This document shows positions 41,433-53,200 of a DNA stretch of 64,000 nucleotides, one piece after another. A program made the position numbers and the translations under genes. Every line of letters starts with the position of its first letter. The first letter of the stretch is position 1. A model generated the notes under the pieces. The model did not search any database. It saw only the letters and a list, made by a program, of their open reading frames with translations, and was not told where the DNA came from. The DNA comes from Amphibalanus amphitrite (Eukaryota > Arthropoda > Thecostraca > Balanomorpha > Balanidae): contig NW_024881622.1 in the NCBI RefSeq assembly GCF_019059575.1, positions 620,001 through 684,000 of the forward strand, given 5' to 3'.

Positions 41433-42865
41433 GGTGCCTATGAATGTAAAAATAGCATGAAACCTTTTACCAATAGATTTAGGTAGATGATGATGATGAA
41501 TTGGGGTTTTTGGGTGCCCGGACTACAGTGGTCATCGGCGTAAGATTTAGGTAATTACTTTGCTGCATATCATAATCATTCAGTGAGGTCACCATTTACC
41601 ACTGGAGCAGAAAAGTCCACAGAGATGCCAACAGCCAACATGGAGGACTAGAGGAACCAGCATCAAATCCTCTCTTTGGTCCTTAGTCCTTTGAGTTGGG
41701 ATGCAGTAAATTTCCAGAAATGTGCACTATTCAGCCTGCCACACCAGTGTTAGATATTTGGTTGTAGGTTGTAGGTTGTAGATTTATAGCAGGTATGTTT
41801 TAGGTTTGTGGGTTGGTAGGTGGTAGGCGTAGGCAAGGTTAGGTCAGATTAAGGTTAGTTAAGGTAAGAATGTAAGACGGTGGCATCAGCTTTACCAATA
41901 CCGCCATAGCTGCATTGACATATTACAATTCGTTATGATCGATCAGATTAACAGACCATGATTGATCTAAAACCACAAATATTTCTCGCAGTTGGTAGCG
42001 TATTTGTATTCACACAAAAATCCATTGATGCTGATGCACGAGCCACGATCCAAGAATAGAAAGGCTTATCAGACAAACAAGTCAAAGTATCAAACAAGTA
42101 TCAGTATACAATGCTAGCTCACAAACTATCAATCAACAATCAATCAATCAGCCATATGTGAAATCACCTGTAACTGTAGTCGCCTTGCTGTAGTCTATAC
42201 CTGCATCACCTGTAAATCAATTGTACAACTTATTAAAATGAAAAACAGGCAACCAAACAAAATATATTGAGCGGAGCATCAAAAGAAAGACGGTTCTGGC
42301 GCAGCTAGCGTTCATTAAATACACTAGCTGCTCACTGTGGGTTACCAAATAAATATTGACGAATCAAGCAGCCGAATTTTGCTGTTTGCTCCTAAGCAGT
42401 GAAATGCTGAACACATAAAATCATCTCTGTTGATTGATTGTGCTTGTAAACATGTGTGTGAGGAGACGGGAGCTTCAGCTTGGGAGGATTGGTGTCATGT
42501 CATGGTGAATAGTGCGAGTTTCTCGTAAATTTGTGACTGGAAAGTGAAAGGAAATCTCATTGAGATACATCACGGTAATTTGCTCCTTTTTTACCCTTTA
42601 CACATAATTTTTCAAGACAATCACGAGCTTCCATACTTCTCATGAAAGTTGTGATCAAAAATTTCCTCACAGAATGCATTTGGCTCTGGTCTTTTAATAT
42701 CAATATTTCGATTCGAAGGAACTAGGAAGTGCAATGCGTTGGATAGAATATCTAAACAAGTGCCTTAACAAGAGAATATGATGTTAATAACTGAATCATT
42801 GATAGCAACTGTTTCATAACTTCTTTTTCAGGTTGAGATTGTGACAAGACAAGAAAACCGACAAG
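41433..42865. other. Divergent promoter region of HMGCL and CIAO3
   Basis: 1.4 kb between two head-to-head genes. It contains a degenerate GGTTGTAGGTTGTAG repeat near 41760-41840. A 3' splice site (CTTCTTTTTCAG, ending 42831) precedes the CIAO3 ATG, so a non-coding first exon lies upstream. No other gene is seen. Confidence 0.55.
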
Positions 42866-44611
42866 ATGGCTTCATCTGGTTTTAGTGGATTTCTTCGGCT
42901 CACAGATCTAGATGACTTCATCGCACCTTCTCAGGAGTGTATAAAACCAGTAAAAGTAGAGAAGACTGGAGGGAAACTTGGAAAAATAAAAATAGAAGAG
43001 GATGGGTCATACCATCAGGTGCCTATTTTCTTTTACTTTTTAGTAATGTTTCACTGACTTCCTTACATAAGATACACAACTATAATCCAATGACAAAATA
43101 AAGGGAAATTTTAGGCTTTTGGAATGGGGAGTCTGATTAAAAATGGGACCTTAACCTGAATCTTTCTTTTGAAATAAGTTGTATTGATACCAATCTTATT
43201 TGCCTGCCTGCTCTGTAAACATTCTGAGTGGAAATTGATTGAATTTGGACTCATTTGAGTAATTAGGTTAATCTTTCTATTGTGCTCCTTGTTGGATTGC
43301 CCATAAATATATTATTCTGTCAGATATTTGTGATGTCCTGATGTCTAAAATTGAGAATTCTTCCAGGTGTCAGCTGGCGGTGAGTCACGGCGACTGGAGA
43401 AGGCCACCATCTCCCTGAGCGACTGTCTGGCCTGCAGTGGCTGCGTCACCTCAGCAGAGACAGTGCTGATCGAGCAGCAGAGCGAGCAGCAGCTGCTGCG
43501 CGTGTTGCGTGAGAACGCCGCGCTGCCCGAGCCGGAGCGGCGCACAGTGGTCGCCTCGCTGGCGCCGGCCGCCGTGGCCTCTCTGGCGGCGGCTCACGGT
43601 CTCGAGGCAGCCGCCGCCGCCCGCCACCTCTCCGGCTACCTCCGGCAGCTCGGGGTGCAGTTCGTCTTTGACGTGGGCCTGGCGCGGGCGCTGAGTCTCG
43701 CAGAGGCAGAGGACGAGCTGGTGGAGCGTCTGACACGGCGCGGCGAGCCCGACGCCGCTCCGCTGCCGCTGCTCGCCTCCGCCTGTCCGGGATTCATCTG
43801 TTATGCGGAGAAGACGCACGGGAAGCTGTTGCTGCCGCACATCAGCCGCGTGCGCTCGCCCCAGCAGGTGGCCGGCTCCCTGCTGAAGCGCCGCTGGGCG
43901 CAGCAGCGTGGCACCGCTCCCGACCGCATCTATCACGTGGCGCTGATGCCGTGCTTCGACAAAAAGCTGGAGGCGGCGCGCGACGACTTCCGCGCGGCGG
44001 ATGGTCAGGACGTGGACTGCGTCATCACGCCGATCGAGCTGGAGCGGCTGCTGGAGGCCGAGGGCGCCCAGTTGGCGGACGCGGCCGCCGTCCCACTGGA
44101 CCGGCTGCTGGAGGCGCCCGAGCTGCTGGTGCACGCCGGCTCCGGCAGCGGCGGGTACGCCGAGCACGTGTTGCGCGCCGCCGGCCGGCGGCTGTTCGGC
44201 GCCGACCCTGGCCCGGTGCAGTTCACGCCCGGCCGTAACCCCGATCTACTGGAGGCCGAGCTGGCCGCCGACGGCGAGGTGAAGCTCCGAGTGGCCATCG
44301 CTAACGGGTTCCGCAACATCCAGAACCTGGTGCAGAAGCTGAAGCGGCGCCGCTGTCCGTACGACTATGTGGAGGTGATGGCGTGCCCGTCGGGCTGTGT
44401 GAACGGCGGCGCGCAGAGCCGGCCGCCGGCCGAACTCGACGCCCGCGCCCACCTAGCCGAGGTGCGCCGCCTGTACGCCGCCCTGCCGGGCGATGAGAAC
44501 GACGCCAGCGACGCCGTGCGGCGAGCCAGGGAAACTGTGAGTAAGGAGCTACTCCATACCGAGTACCACGTGATAGAGAGTGACACGGGAGCGCTCAACA
44601 TCAAGTGGTAG
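42866..44611 (+). CDS. CIAO3: Cytosolic iron-sulfur assembly component 3 (NARFL/Nar1/IOP1)
   Basis: Two coding exons, 42866-43018 and 43367-44611, join in phase 0 to give 465 aa (human about 476). It is the iron-only-hydrogenase-like protein that passes Fe-S clusters from the scaffold to the CIA targeting complex. The N-terminal [14 protein letters not shown] and SQEC cysteine, then DCLACSGC, bind one cluster. [19 protein letters not shown] and [11 protein letters not shown] bind the second. The chain ends in a conserved tryptophan (LNIKW), needed in Nar1 proteins for the targeting complex. The start follows from the conserved [10 protein letters not shown]. The large second exon is very GC-rich at third positions compared with the first. 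Confidence 0.96.
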
Positions 44612-46758
44612 GTCTGTAGTGTTGCGTTTGTATGTCATTTGTACGCCTAGTATTTCTAAAAATGAAGTGATAAACGGTGATTGTCTTCTTATGTAATGTT
44701 GATGTGAATCATAAGTAAGTCGGGTTTATTAGATAATATATCGTACATATATCACAACGCTCAAAGCTACTCGTGTGATAGTTCGTCGTCGGCGCGCTTT
44801 TTATAGTAGAAAAATCCGATAGTAATCCTATATTCGGTCTTTACTTTCAAGTACCCTCAAAACCTCGAATCTTTTAGTCCCGCTTAGTACAATGCCTATT
44901 GAGCATTGTATCACGGCATATTGCCTACCCCGCTTATTGTATCTCGACGCGGATAACTGAACAGATGGGAAAACTGCTCGAGTCGAGCAGGACACTGCAT
45001 TTAATGTTGTAATTTGTTACGTAGAAAAGTAAAACGTGTATCATTGCAACTTTGTTGCCCTTTTGAGGCCAAAATGGCGGTTAAAAGTAAGATGTTAAAA
45101 GAACATCTTACTTCTTTTAACAGATGTTAAAAGAACATCTTACTGGATACTGCGGAAGCTGAAAACGGTTGTGAAGGGGGCCGAGTACTTTTCCGGCGTT
45201 GATCCTAGTTCACGAGTGTAAGTGCCTTTATTTGTATGCACCACCTTTACAGCGGAGTTGTTTTGCCCCGGTTTCACTCCACATGACTGGTCGGCCGGCC
45301 TGCATTGGCACAGTGACGCAGCCCGATGCTCTGATTCAGCCGGTCGTCGGTACTCCCCCAAACAAACTGTGCGCGGCGCCCCGCTCCGCACAGCCCCGGT
45401 CACATCGGGTATGCAGGAGGGTGCCGGCCGGCCTGGGTGGTCAGCGGTTACAGCGCGGCCCGTAAGCCAACAGTGGACGGCCGACAGTCAACTCGGCCGG
45501 CGGACGTTTCACCTGGAAAACGGTTCTAATGGGGGCGGCTCGCGGGGTTCGGAGCGCGCGCCCAGACCACTGCCGGCCTCTCCGTCACGTAACGGCTATC
45601 GCAAATGAGGAAAACGGCTGAGAGGACCAGCCTTTTGCTTGCAGAAACCGCGGATAGAAATGGGTTATTCACCGTAGGTTTCCGCGTCCGCTGTCTTCCA
45701 GAGCTTTATTAGAGGGAGGGAAAGTTGCCCTCCCTCTTCAATGCGTTTCGAGACGATTTTTCAGGAATACGCATTGGCTCCTTTTGCTGGTCGGTCTCCC
45801 ATTTTGAGCACCTTTTTTGTCTGTTGTATGTTTGTCTGCTTTGTTTGATTAGGCCCATCGATCTATTGAGATTTCAGGACCGAGAGATGATAAGATCGGG
45901 GACAATGGAATGAGCAATAGACTGATTCGGGTTCGACTGTTGAGCCGCAGCAACGGACCTCATCCCGTTGGGACCAGGGTACACGTTGGGACGGGAATGT
46001 CCGGATGAGCCATAGCCCATAACACCCATCGGCTCAAACGATCACCCCCAGGGGATGATCCTATGCTCCCGCTGAAACTGCTCTCTCCCGGCCTTTTCTG
46101 GTGGGGTGGTGGCCATTCCGGGTGCTCAAGGATGCTGATGGGCTGGCCCTGAGGGTAGAGAGGACGGACGTTGTTCGATGAATTTGGCATGCAGTGTCGT
46201 TGACCTTGCGGAAAGCAATTCGTCATGTGTTCGATAGTTCTTGAGGCTCGAATGGTTGATTTATATTTTGCCTACTTTTACCTTCCTTTTCATTTTTAAG
46301 AAAAAAAGATGATTATCTGCGAGTGGGGCGCAGCATTACCAGCGCAGCTAAACGCTGCAGTTATCGGTAGACGTCCCATAAGACGAGCTGAAATTGGTCC
46401 ATTTCATTTTCACCTAGCACTTTCCTCTTTCTTCCTCATCCTCCCTCAACACGGATCTCATTTGTGCGGTCACGTGACACGACCGTTCGACACCTTGGAA
46501 CGGTCACGTGTCCGGCTGTTTCAACAGTGCGGTCCGCTCAAATGGGGCGGTCGGCGGCGCCGCTCGTCATTGCCTTTCCGGCTGGGTCCGGCGTCACGTC
46601 AGGCGCTGGGGAGACATTAGAGGCACCGGGTGGGCGGCTGGCGAGGGAAGTGAAGTATAGGCAGGGAAGTCTACGAGACAGGACAGGAAGCCGTGCACCA
46701 CTGAGGGATACGCCAGCCCTGACAAGACTTGCCGAGCACGGCTGTCAAGCTCGGCAGC
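44612..46758. other. Intergenic region; no gene supported
   Basis: 3' flank of CIAO3 and 5' flank of the SOD-like gene. A tandem copy of a palindrome built on GATGTTAAAAGAACATC lies near 45085-45145. A GC-rich stretch at about 45270-45600 contains an open frame with no recognisable domain. Confidence 0.5.
45082..45144. repeat. Tandemly repeated palindrome
   Basis: AGTAAGATGTT and its inverse AACATCTTACT flank a 5 base loop. The loop and right arm then recur about 37 bp later. Nothing else marks it. Confidence 0.8.
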
Positions 46759-48588
46759 ATGCAGACTCCGGCGTCCTACACACTGCTGGGGATGGCGCTG
46801 GCGCTGGCCTCCCTGGCCGCCGTGGGCTTCGGCGGCGTGCAGTGGTGGTACCTCTGGGAGACCACCTTCAACGACCGCTCCGACGAGCCCGTCAACTATG
46901 GGGTGAGTGCAGATGCCGTGCAGTGCACGTACAGAAAAGGTTGCCGTGTCGAGCGGAAGAGTTCCTGTTCTATCTTTGCTAGACGCTTGTTTGACTGTCA
47001 AGTTGTTACTTGTTACTAACAGCTTGACGGTCAAACGAGTACATTAAACGTACATGATGTACGTTTAAGCGGTCAATCAGGTTAACCATGAATCACTTCT
47101 CTCTGGTAAATTTGTGGGGTTCCTGGGTAGTGCTCACTGTCTCACACCCCACCTCACCAGTGCTGTCCCCCTTGTCGTCCTCCCCCTGCAGGCGTCTGCG
47201 TCGTGTGTGGACGCCACCGGGGCCGAGACGGACCCGCAGGGCGTCGGTCTGGATCTGGTGCTCTCCCAGGACCCCGGCGCCGACCGCATCACAGTCAGCG
47301 GGCTGGTCGTCGGAGGCGGTGAGAATATACTCGGCGGGGACCTTATCCCATCAGTGTACATAGTGCATAAGCATTGAGCTGGGTTGAGCACAGAAGCATT
47401 ATTTTGATGCATGTAGTTTAGTGATGTCAATTACGGAAAATCGGAATACCGATACCAAACCAAATACCAACCAAAACCACGGGAAAATACCGAAACCAAA
47501 CCAACTTGGGAAAACTGAGGGAAATACCAACTTTTTACCGATTTATTAGCCTCTTATACATTAGTGAGGGCTTATGATACCAACAAAATACCAAACACAT
47601 TACGATTCAAATACCAAATGCCGAGTTGGTATCGGTTTGGTATCGGTATACCAAAAAGCTGGTATCCGATTGACATCTCTAATGTAGTTGCTTTTAGAAG
47701 CAACATTTTTTCTGGTGGTGTACGGTCCTATCATTTTCACGGTTTAATGAAGATAATTAAAAGCATTATCGTTTCAGGGCCCGCTCACCAATTATGGCCG
47801 GACTGTGACTGTTCTATTTCTGTTTCCAGGGGTGCAGCAGGGAACAGGCGTGCGTCTCCGGCTGTATTCCGATAACAGCTGCACGCCCACACCCACTCAT
47901 TTCCTGGCCGGGACCATCGTCTCACCCACCGTGTAAGCTGCCGCAAATTAGCGTTACAACTCCTAATTTGTAACCTAACCTACCGCGGATTAACGTTACA
48001 ATTAAATGTAAATGTGCCGTATTGTGTTATAATTGTGCAGATGTACCGTTTTGTAATTGTCACTGATCCCGAATGTGTGTTCATAAATTGCCCGAGACAT
48101 ATTTATAAGTCTCCGATAAGATCCGATAAAACCTGCCATTTGTCGCACAGAAGCAAAATGTGTAAAAAGACGACGGACCAAAGCTGTATTGAATTATCCA
48201 ATGGATATTTTGATGTGTTACATGAAACGTAGCTTCCAACATTATGCATATTTCACGAGTCTGAATAATGGTGGCATGTTATTTCAAGATGGCCAAAAAG
48301 TCGGGGTGAGCGATGCATTGTCTATCATTTTACCCATTGTTACATCATGTACTCAACATTTCTATTTTAAGTGACCTCACCCGTCTCCACAGTGACCGGT
48401 ACGCCGACGTCTCCTGGACCATCTCCGGCTACCGATTGGACGGTTCAGAGAATGACGTCACCGGTGACGTGATAGCCGTGCAGAGTCCGTCGGGCCGGGT
48501 ACAGGCGTGCTGCACCATCCGGCGGCTGCCGGGTGCCGCGGTCGCCGCCCGCCTGCTCCGCCGCGCCGCGCCGCCGCCGCTGCGGTGA
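46759..48588 (+). CDS. Membrane-anchored Cu/Zn-SOD-like protein lacking most copper ligands
   Basis: Exons 46759-46902, 47192-47318, 47830-47932 and 48393-48588 join in phase to give 189 aa. Residues 6-28 form a hydrophobic signal-anchor. The rest aligns by eye to the SOD fold: ITVSGL for the V-x-GL strand, VRLRLYSDNSC where SOD has FHVHEFGDN and its disulfide cysteine, THF where SOD has PHF, ADVSWTISGYRLDG for the Greek-key region, and AVQSPSGRVQACCTI where SOD has VVH...LACGVI. Both histidines of the HxH copper pair are arginine and the later histidine is glutamine; one histidine and the cysteine pair remain. It is probably not a dismutase. Whether the gene ends at the TGA (48586-48588) or splices on at GTGAGG (48585) is unresolved. 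Alternative: an unrelated secreted protein. Confidence 0.55.
47419..47681. mobile_element. hAT-type MITE with 8 bp target duplication
   Basis: 263 bp flanked by ATGTAGTT on both sides (47411-47418 and 47682-47689). Ends are TAGTGATGTCAAT and, inverted, TAGAGATGTCAAT. The interior repeats ATACCGATACCAAAC-like words in inverse orientation. It sits in the second intron of the SOD-like gene. Confidence 0.88.
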
Positions 48589-48594
48589 GGTGAC

Positions 48595-48880
48595 GCTGGT
48601 GCCGGGGTGCGGTCCCGCTGCCCGCCTGGTGCCGGGGTGCGGTCCCACTGCCCGCCTGGTGCCGGCCTGGTGCCGGGGTACGGTCCCACTGCCCGCTGGT
48701 GCCGGGGTACGGTCCCACTGCCCGCCTGGTGCCGGCCTGGTGCCGGGGTACGGTCCCACTGCCCGTCTGGTGCCGGCCTGGTGCCGGGGTACGGTTCCAC
48801 TGCCCGCCTGGTGCCGGGGTACGGTCCCACTGCCCGCCTGGTGCCGGGGTACGGCCCCACTGCCCGCCTGGTGCCGGAAA
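48595..48880 (+). repeat. GC-rich minisatellite of about 30 bp units
   Basis: About eight units that begin CTGGTGCCGGGGTACGG and continue TCCCACTGCCCGC, broken by three truncated 11 bp units (CTGGTGCCGGC). It starts 7 bases after the SOD-like stop codon. Open frames through it on both strands are repeat artefacts. Confidence 0.95.
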
Positions 48881-49332
48881 GGTAGCGGTAGTCGGTAGCT
48901 GTTGTTGGTGATTCTGCGCCTGATTCTGCGCCATGTTATGGGTTGTTTTGGTGCTATGAGGGTTTGTTAATTGTTATGTTTTATTTCAGTATTTTAAGCA
49001 TGTGGGTAGGCACTACGAATTGCAAGTACTGAAACTCAACTGAAAGCTTGACTGGAAGTTATCGGATATCATTGCGGTTCAGAGTGATTGATCAGGGAGA
49101 TCGCACTAATGAATGATCAATCGCACAAGCCCACTGTGCTCGAGATAAAGAGGCAAGGGTTCGGACTTTCCCGCACCTTTTCTTCTTGTTCGTACTATAT
49201 AGGAGCAGTATAATGCGACAAAACTTATTTCCTTAGGGCGGAAGGGAATTCGGTGCCTGCTCGAAAATCAGTTCACCCGGCTTTTTTACCACGGTCCGTG
49301 TCTGATGAGACTGACGTTGCTAGTTATTCATT

Positions 49333-49454
49333 AGTATAATAACACGGATGACGGAACAAAAATGATAGACGAACGCGTTTCGGCTAAATCGCCGTCATTA
49401 GCGTCTAAAAGGATAACTCCTTTTGACGTGTGTTTTTTTCCGTGTTATTATACT
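49333..49454 (-). repeat. Inverted-repeat fragment with hammerhead-like core
   Basis: AGTATAATAACACGG at 49333-49347 is the inverse of 49440-49454. On the minus strand the interior reads TAGACG, CTAATGA, a GGC-loop-GCC stem, GAAAC, then CGTCTA, which pairs with TAGACG. This is close to a hammerhead layout, but the first core motif departs from CTGANGA at one base. Confidence 0.5.
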
Positions 49455-49931
49455 TGTTTCAACTGAAATACAATTATCCATTAGTGTTCGTACGGAGCGT
49501 GATTTACGCATCGCTAATTAGTAACTACAAAAAGGTGCTCCTTTTTAAATTTTAGTCGTTGGATGCAATATAAAGTCGATGCACAAATGTGTAATGTATT
49601 TCAGTGACATTTTACATCACATCGTATCAGTGTACTAACACCAGTGCAGCATTCCACGCTGATCAACGAAATCATGGACGTACGAATAATATTTAATATT
49701 TTCATGTGAATAAAATGTTTATACGTGTTGTATTTGTTCCGTGGTTCCTGTATAGTCAACCCACACAAATATAGCACGCAGTTACAAATACAATAAACCA
49801 CAAAAATGGCCACGGAACGGGACACTTCGACCCGCGGTTTGCCCCAACATTGAAACAGAAAATAGTCGGTCGCGTTGATGAGTCACAAATTTGCAACTGC
49901 TATATGCGTTTATCACGGGAGCTGTGTAATA

Positions 49932-49937
49932 TTTATT
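49932..49937 (-). promoter_or_regulatory. Candidate poly(A) signal of PLPP
   Basis: AATAAA on the minus strand about 350 bases after the stop at 50285. Confidence 0.5.
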
Positions 49938-50284
49938 CAAGACTCTCCCGAACTGATAAGAGACACGTCCGCCCACCAAACCTGTCTGATGGGATGACAC
50001 TGCACACTACACAGCGCACAGATAACACCAAAGTCATAAACACAAATATATAGCGCTCTAAATGATTTCACATCAAGAGATGAGTGAACAGTCCCGCTGT
50101 TCAGATATTAGTGGCTAGTGCCCACACAGCACATCAAACACCGACACACATCGGATGTGAACGGAACCACGGCCGTCCTACTCTGCGGTCAGTGGCGACA
50201 TCTATGTATATCCACCCTTCACCGCATGTGACTCTGAGCCCGCCGGCAGAGGGCTCTCCCTGAATGGTGATGCCGTTTTGAGAG

Positions 50285-53200
50285 TTACATTTCATCCTCC
50301 AGCGCTGTGACCTGGGTGTCCGTTGTTCGGTTGGATGTGACTGATGACTGGGGAAGCAGCGGCCTTCTATGATCGTTCTTGCCAAACATCGTTCGGCAGA
50401 CGCAGCAGCACTGAAAGACAAGCGGAAGAAACGTAAGGATCAGCCAAATGCACCGGCATGGTCCTTTGGATTCCAAACAGTCGTGCTGACTGATTCATAG
50501 AAATACATGGATCGATAGGTTTGCTATGAGGAAAGTTTTCAACATTCGCCAGCCCGTTAGCCAACGGTAGTCGTAATGCTGCCGAGGTGAATGATTCACC
50601 AAGCGAATGATCGCATCGGCATACCATACCCGTTCCGTATCGACTTGTCTGGGGGTTTTCCATCATTACCGGGTTCCATCACGCGGGATTCAACGCCCTC
50701 TCATCTTCCCTTTCCTCTTTTTCTTCACAGGCGACTCGTCACTTATAAATCGATATTACTAGAGCAGTAACATAATTTAATATCATTGTCGACAACCCCT
50801 GAAATTCTTTTAAAAACAACTAGCCAAACAGCCAGACAGCCGTCTCACCAGCATGAGTGCGGCGGCTGTACCGAGCGCCGCTCCTGCCAGCGCGTCCGTC
50901 AGGTGGTGTCGGTAGTCGGCCACCCGGCTGAAGGTGATGATGCTGCCGTAGAGCACGCATAAGAAGGTGAGGAAGGAGCGCAGCACCGAGCGCCGCCGGC
51001 CGCCGCCGCTCCGCGCCATCAGGTACAGCTGACGACAGATAAACAAACGTTATGGACAGCTGACGATAAAAAACAACAAACAAACAAACAAACAAAGATC
51101 AGGTACTGCTCCCGGGGTAACAAACATGAGAGAATTACAATTTCTCTCCTAAGAATTAGAAGCGTACCATCGAGAAAAAGAAGTAACGACAATACCTAAG
51201 TTGCACCGTGAAGTGAACAGTCAGTTGTCAAACATCTCAGGCATACATCACGCCCCCAAACATCCCCGACTGTCTTGGCTCCCCACTGACCGCCATAAAG
51301 GTAGCTGTGCAGCAGGACGTGGCTGCATGGCCCGACGGAAACGACAGCATCGAGTCAACAATCAGCAGCTCCTCAAAGTGGCTCGTCGAGGGCTTCAGGG
51401 AACCGCACTCGAACTGTGAGATGAAGTGGCTGCAAAATAGAGCGGTCACCGGTCAGTTTGAGCTGTATGGCCGGTATCGATGCGTAAGTGCCATGGGTGG
51501 CACGTGTTGAGGAGAGACAGGTGGCACAGGCAGTCATTAAACGGCATTGTACCTTTTTGTACGGACTCAAATCAGTCCATTGCGCTCGGATAAATTTGTT
51601 GAGAAAGTAGCTGATTCATCACGTGCCCGTCCTAATTTCAGGAGCGTTTACTAAGAGAAACCAATTACTACCTAAAGGTCTTATTAAATTTGATAAAGTT
51701 CCATTGTAGTTCAAAATCCACAATTTTTACCAACTTATTTGACGTTTCAGCGTTATGAGTCATTTATCCTTGTAAAAATATTGTCGGAAACGAAAAATTT
51801 TGACAAAAAAAAACTTCAGATTTACTGCCTTAGATGATACTTTCCCGTAACTGAACTGTGACTTTCTTATCCGGCTAATCGGTACCCCGAAGTCCCGTGG
51901 ATGGGGAACGCTTCTTCAGCTTCCTCATTCCTGCATAGAGCGGAAGTGTGCAACAGCCGGCGTAGGCGGTATTGATGACTCAGTAAAATCAATACCAAGA
52001 TATCGGCTACGTGTCGTGACCGCATTACCTCAGGAGAAAAAAAGAGCGAATGATGTCATGGACGTCTGGAAACGGCAGAAAGCCAAAGAGAGATTGATAA
52101 CGTTTTCATTCGGTTTATAAACGTGCTTTATTAAACAGGGTTTTAAGTACATTCCGATTTTAAGAGCAGCTTCGTAAAATGAAATAGGATTAGATGTAAT
52201 GAGATCGGAAAGTGCATGTATACGAGTACGAGTATGTGAAGAACTCATTGCCATGAAACAAAACAGTAAACGATAGCGATGAACGGTTCAATCACGTGCC
52301 ACTACATGTGAACGCTTAACTAGCTAAGCTTCTTTACGCACATTGACCACTGGATCCAGCAAAACGGTATTGCTGAGCGGTATTGAGAGAAAGTAAGTGT
52401 GTTAGGCCCCTTTGAGCCTAACACACTTACTTTCAGCTTTGTGCCTTTCTATCACCTCAGCACTCATTCCCAACTCTCAGCGTGAAACTTAAGCTATTCA
52501 CCTGTTGTCGCACAGCGTCTGGCTGTAGTTGGTGGGCTGGCAGAGCGCGAGGAACGAGGGTCTGGGCCGCGACACCAGGCTCTTGATGACCTCGGTGAGG
52601 GCGAACAGGAACGACTGGCAGGTGCAGTGGCGCGCGCCGAGCACCACGGCTGTCCGCAGTGGCCGGGTGAAGCTCCACGTGATGCCGCGCCGCTGCTGCA
52701 GCAGCTCGATCGGAAATATCTGCACACATAACACGGAAAGCGTATATGGTCAACTCAGAGGTCTATGGTTCAATGTTCCCCAGCGGGTAATAAATACACA
52801 CATACATTATACATATATGTAGGACGTAGGTACTCAACGGGGAAGTATATGATCCAATTACATACCGAGCCAAGCATTGAAACAGCGTTTAACGTTTTAA
52901 ACTTGAGAAGCGAGCAATAACACGATCGCTGAAAATGTAACAGTCCATGTTTGCAAATATTTGGCACGAAATCACTTGCATGTCACAGACGGAGGCAAAT
53001 GTTGGTTATGATCATAACTGCAAACTGAAGGAACTAAAAGACGTTAAATAAAGTAACTGATGGCCGTTCTTCTATGCGCCTTATTCCCTAGCGGCTATTG
53101 GTGCCGCTGCACGGCCAACCAGCAGTATGAAGTTTCTTTTTGTTTTATTTACATAAAAAGCTTCGAGGCAACAAAAACTTGCGTAATGGGTAACTTAACG

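Larger units (their letters stand above)
48881..50284. other. Intergenic region between the SOD-like gene and PLPP
   Basis: It holds the inverted repeat at 49333-49454 and a minus-strand AATAAA signal (49932-49937) about 350 bp after the PLPP stop. No gene is seen. Confidence 0.5.

Noticed and set aside
43451-44167. 238-codon minus-strand open frame
   Set aside because: Antisense of the CIAO3 second exon; no domain and no splice support.
45222-45608. 128-codon open frame in a GC-rich patch
   Set aside because: No domain, no splice partners and overlapping frames of similar length; GC content explains it.
48429-48934. Repetitive proline- and glycine-rich frames on both strands, and a CRISPR-like look
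   Set aside because: They are translations of a tandem minisatellite with no spacers.
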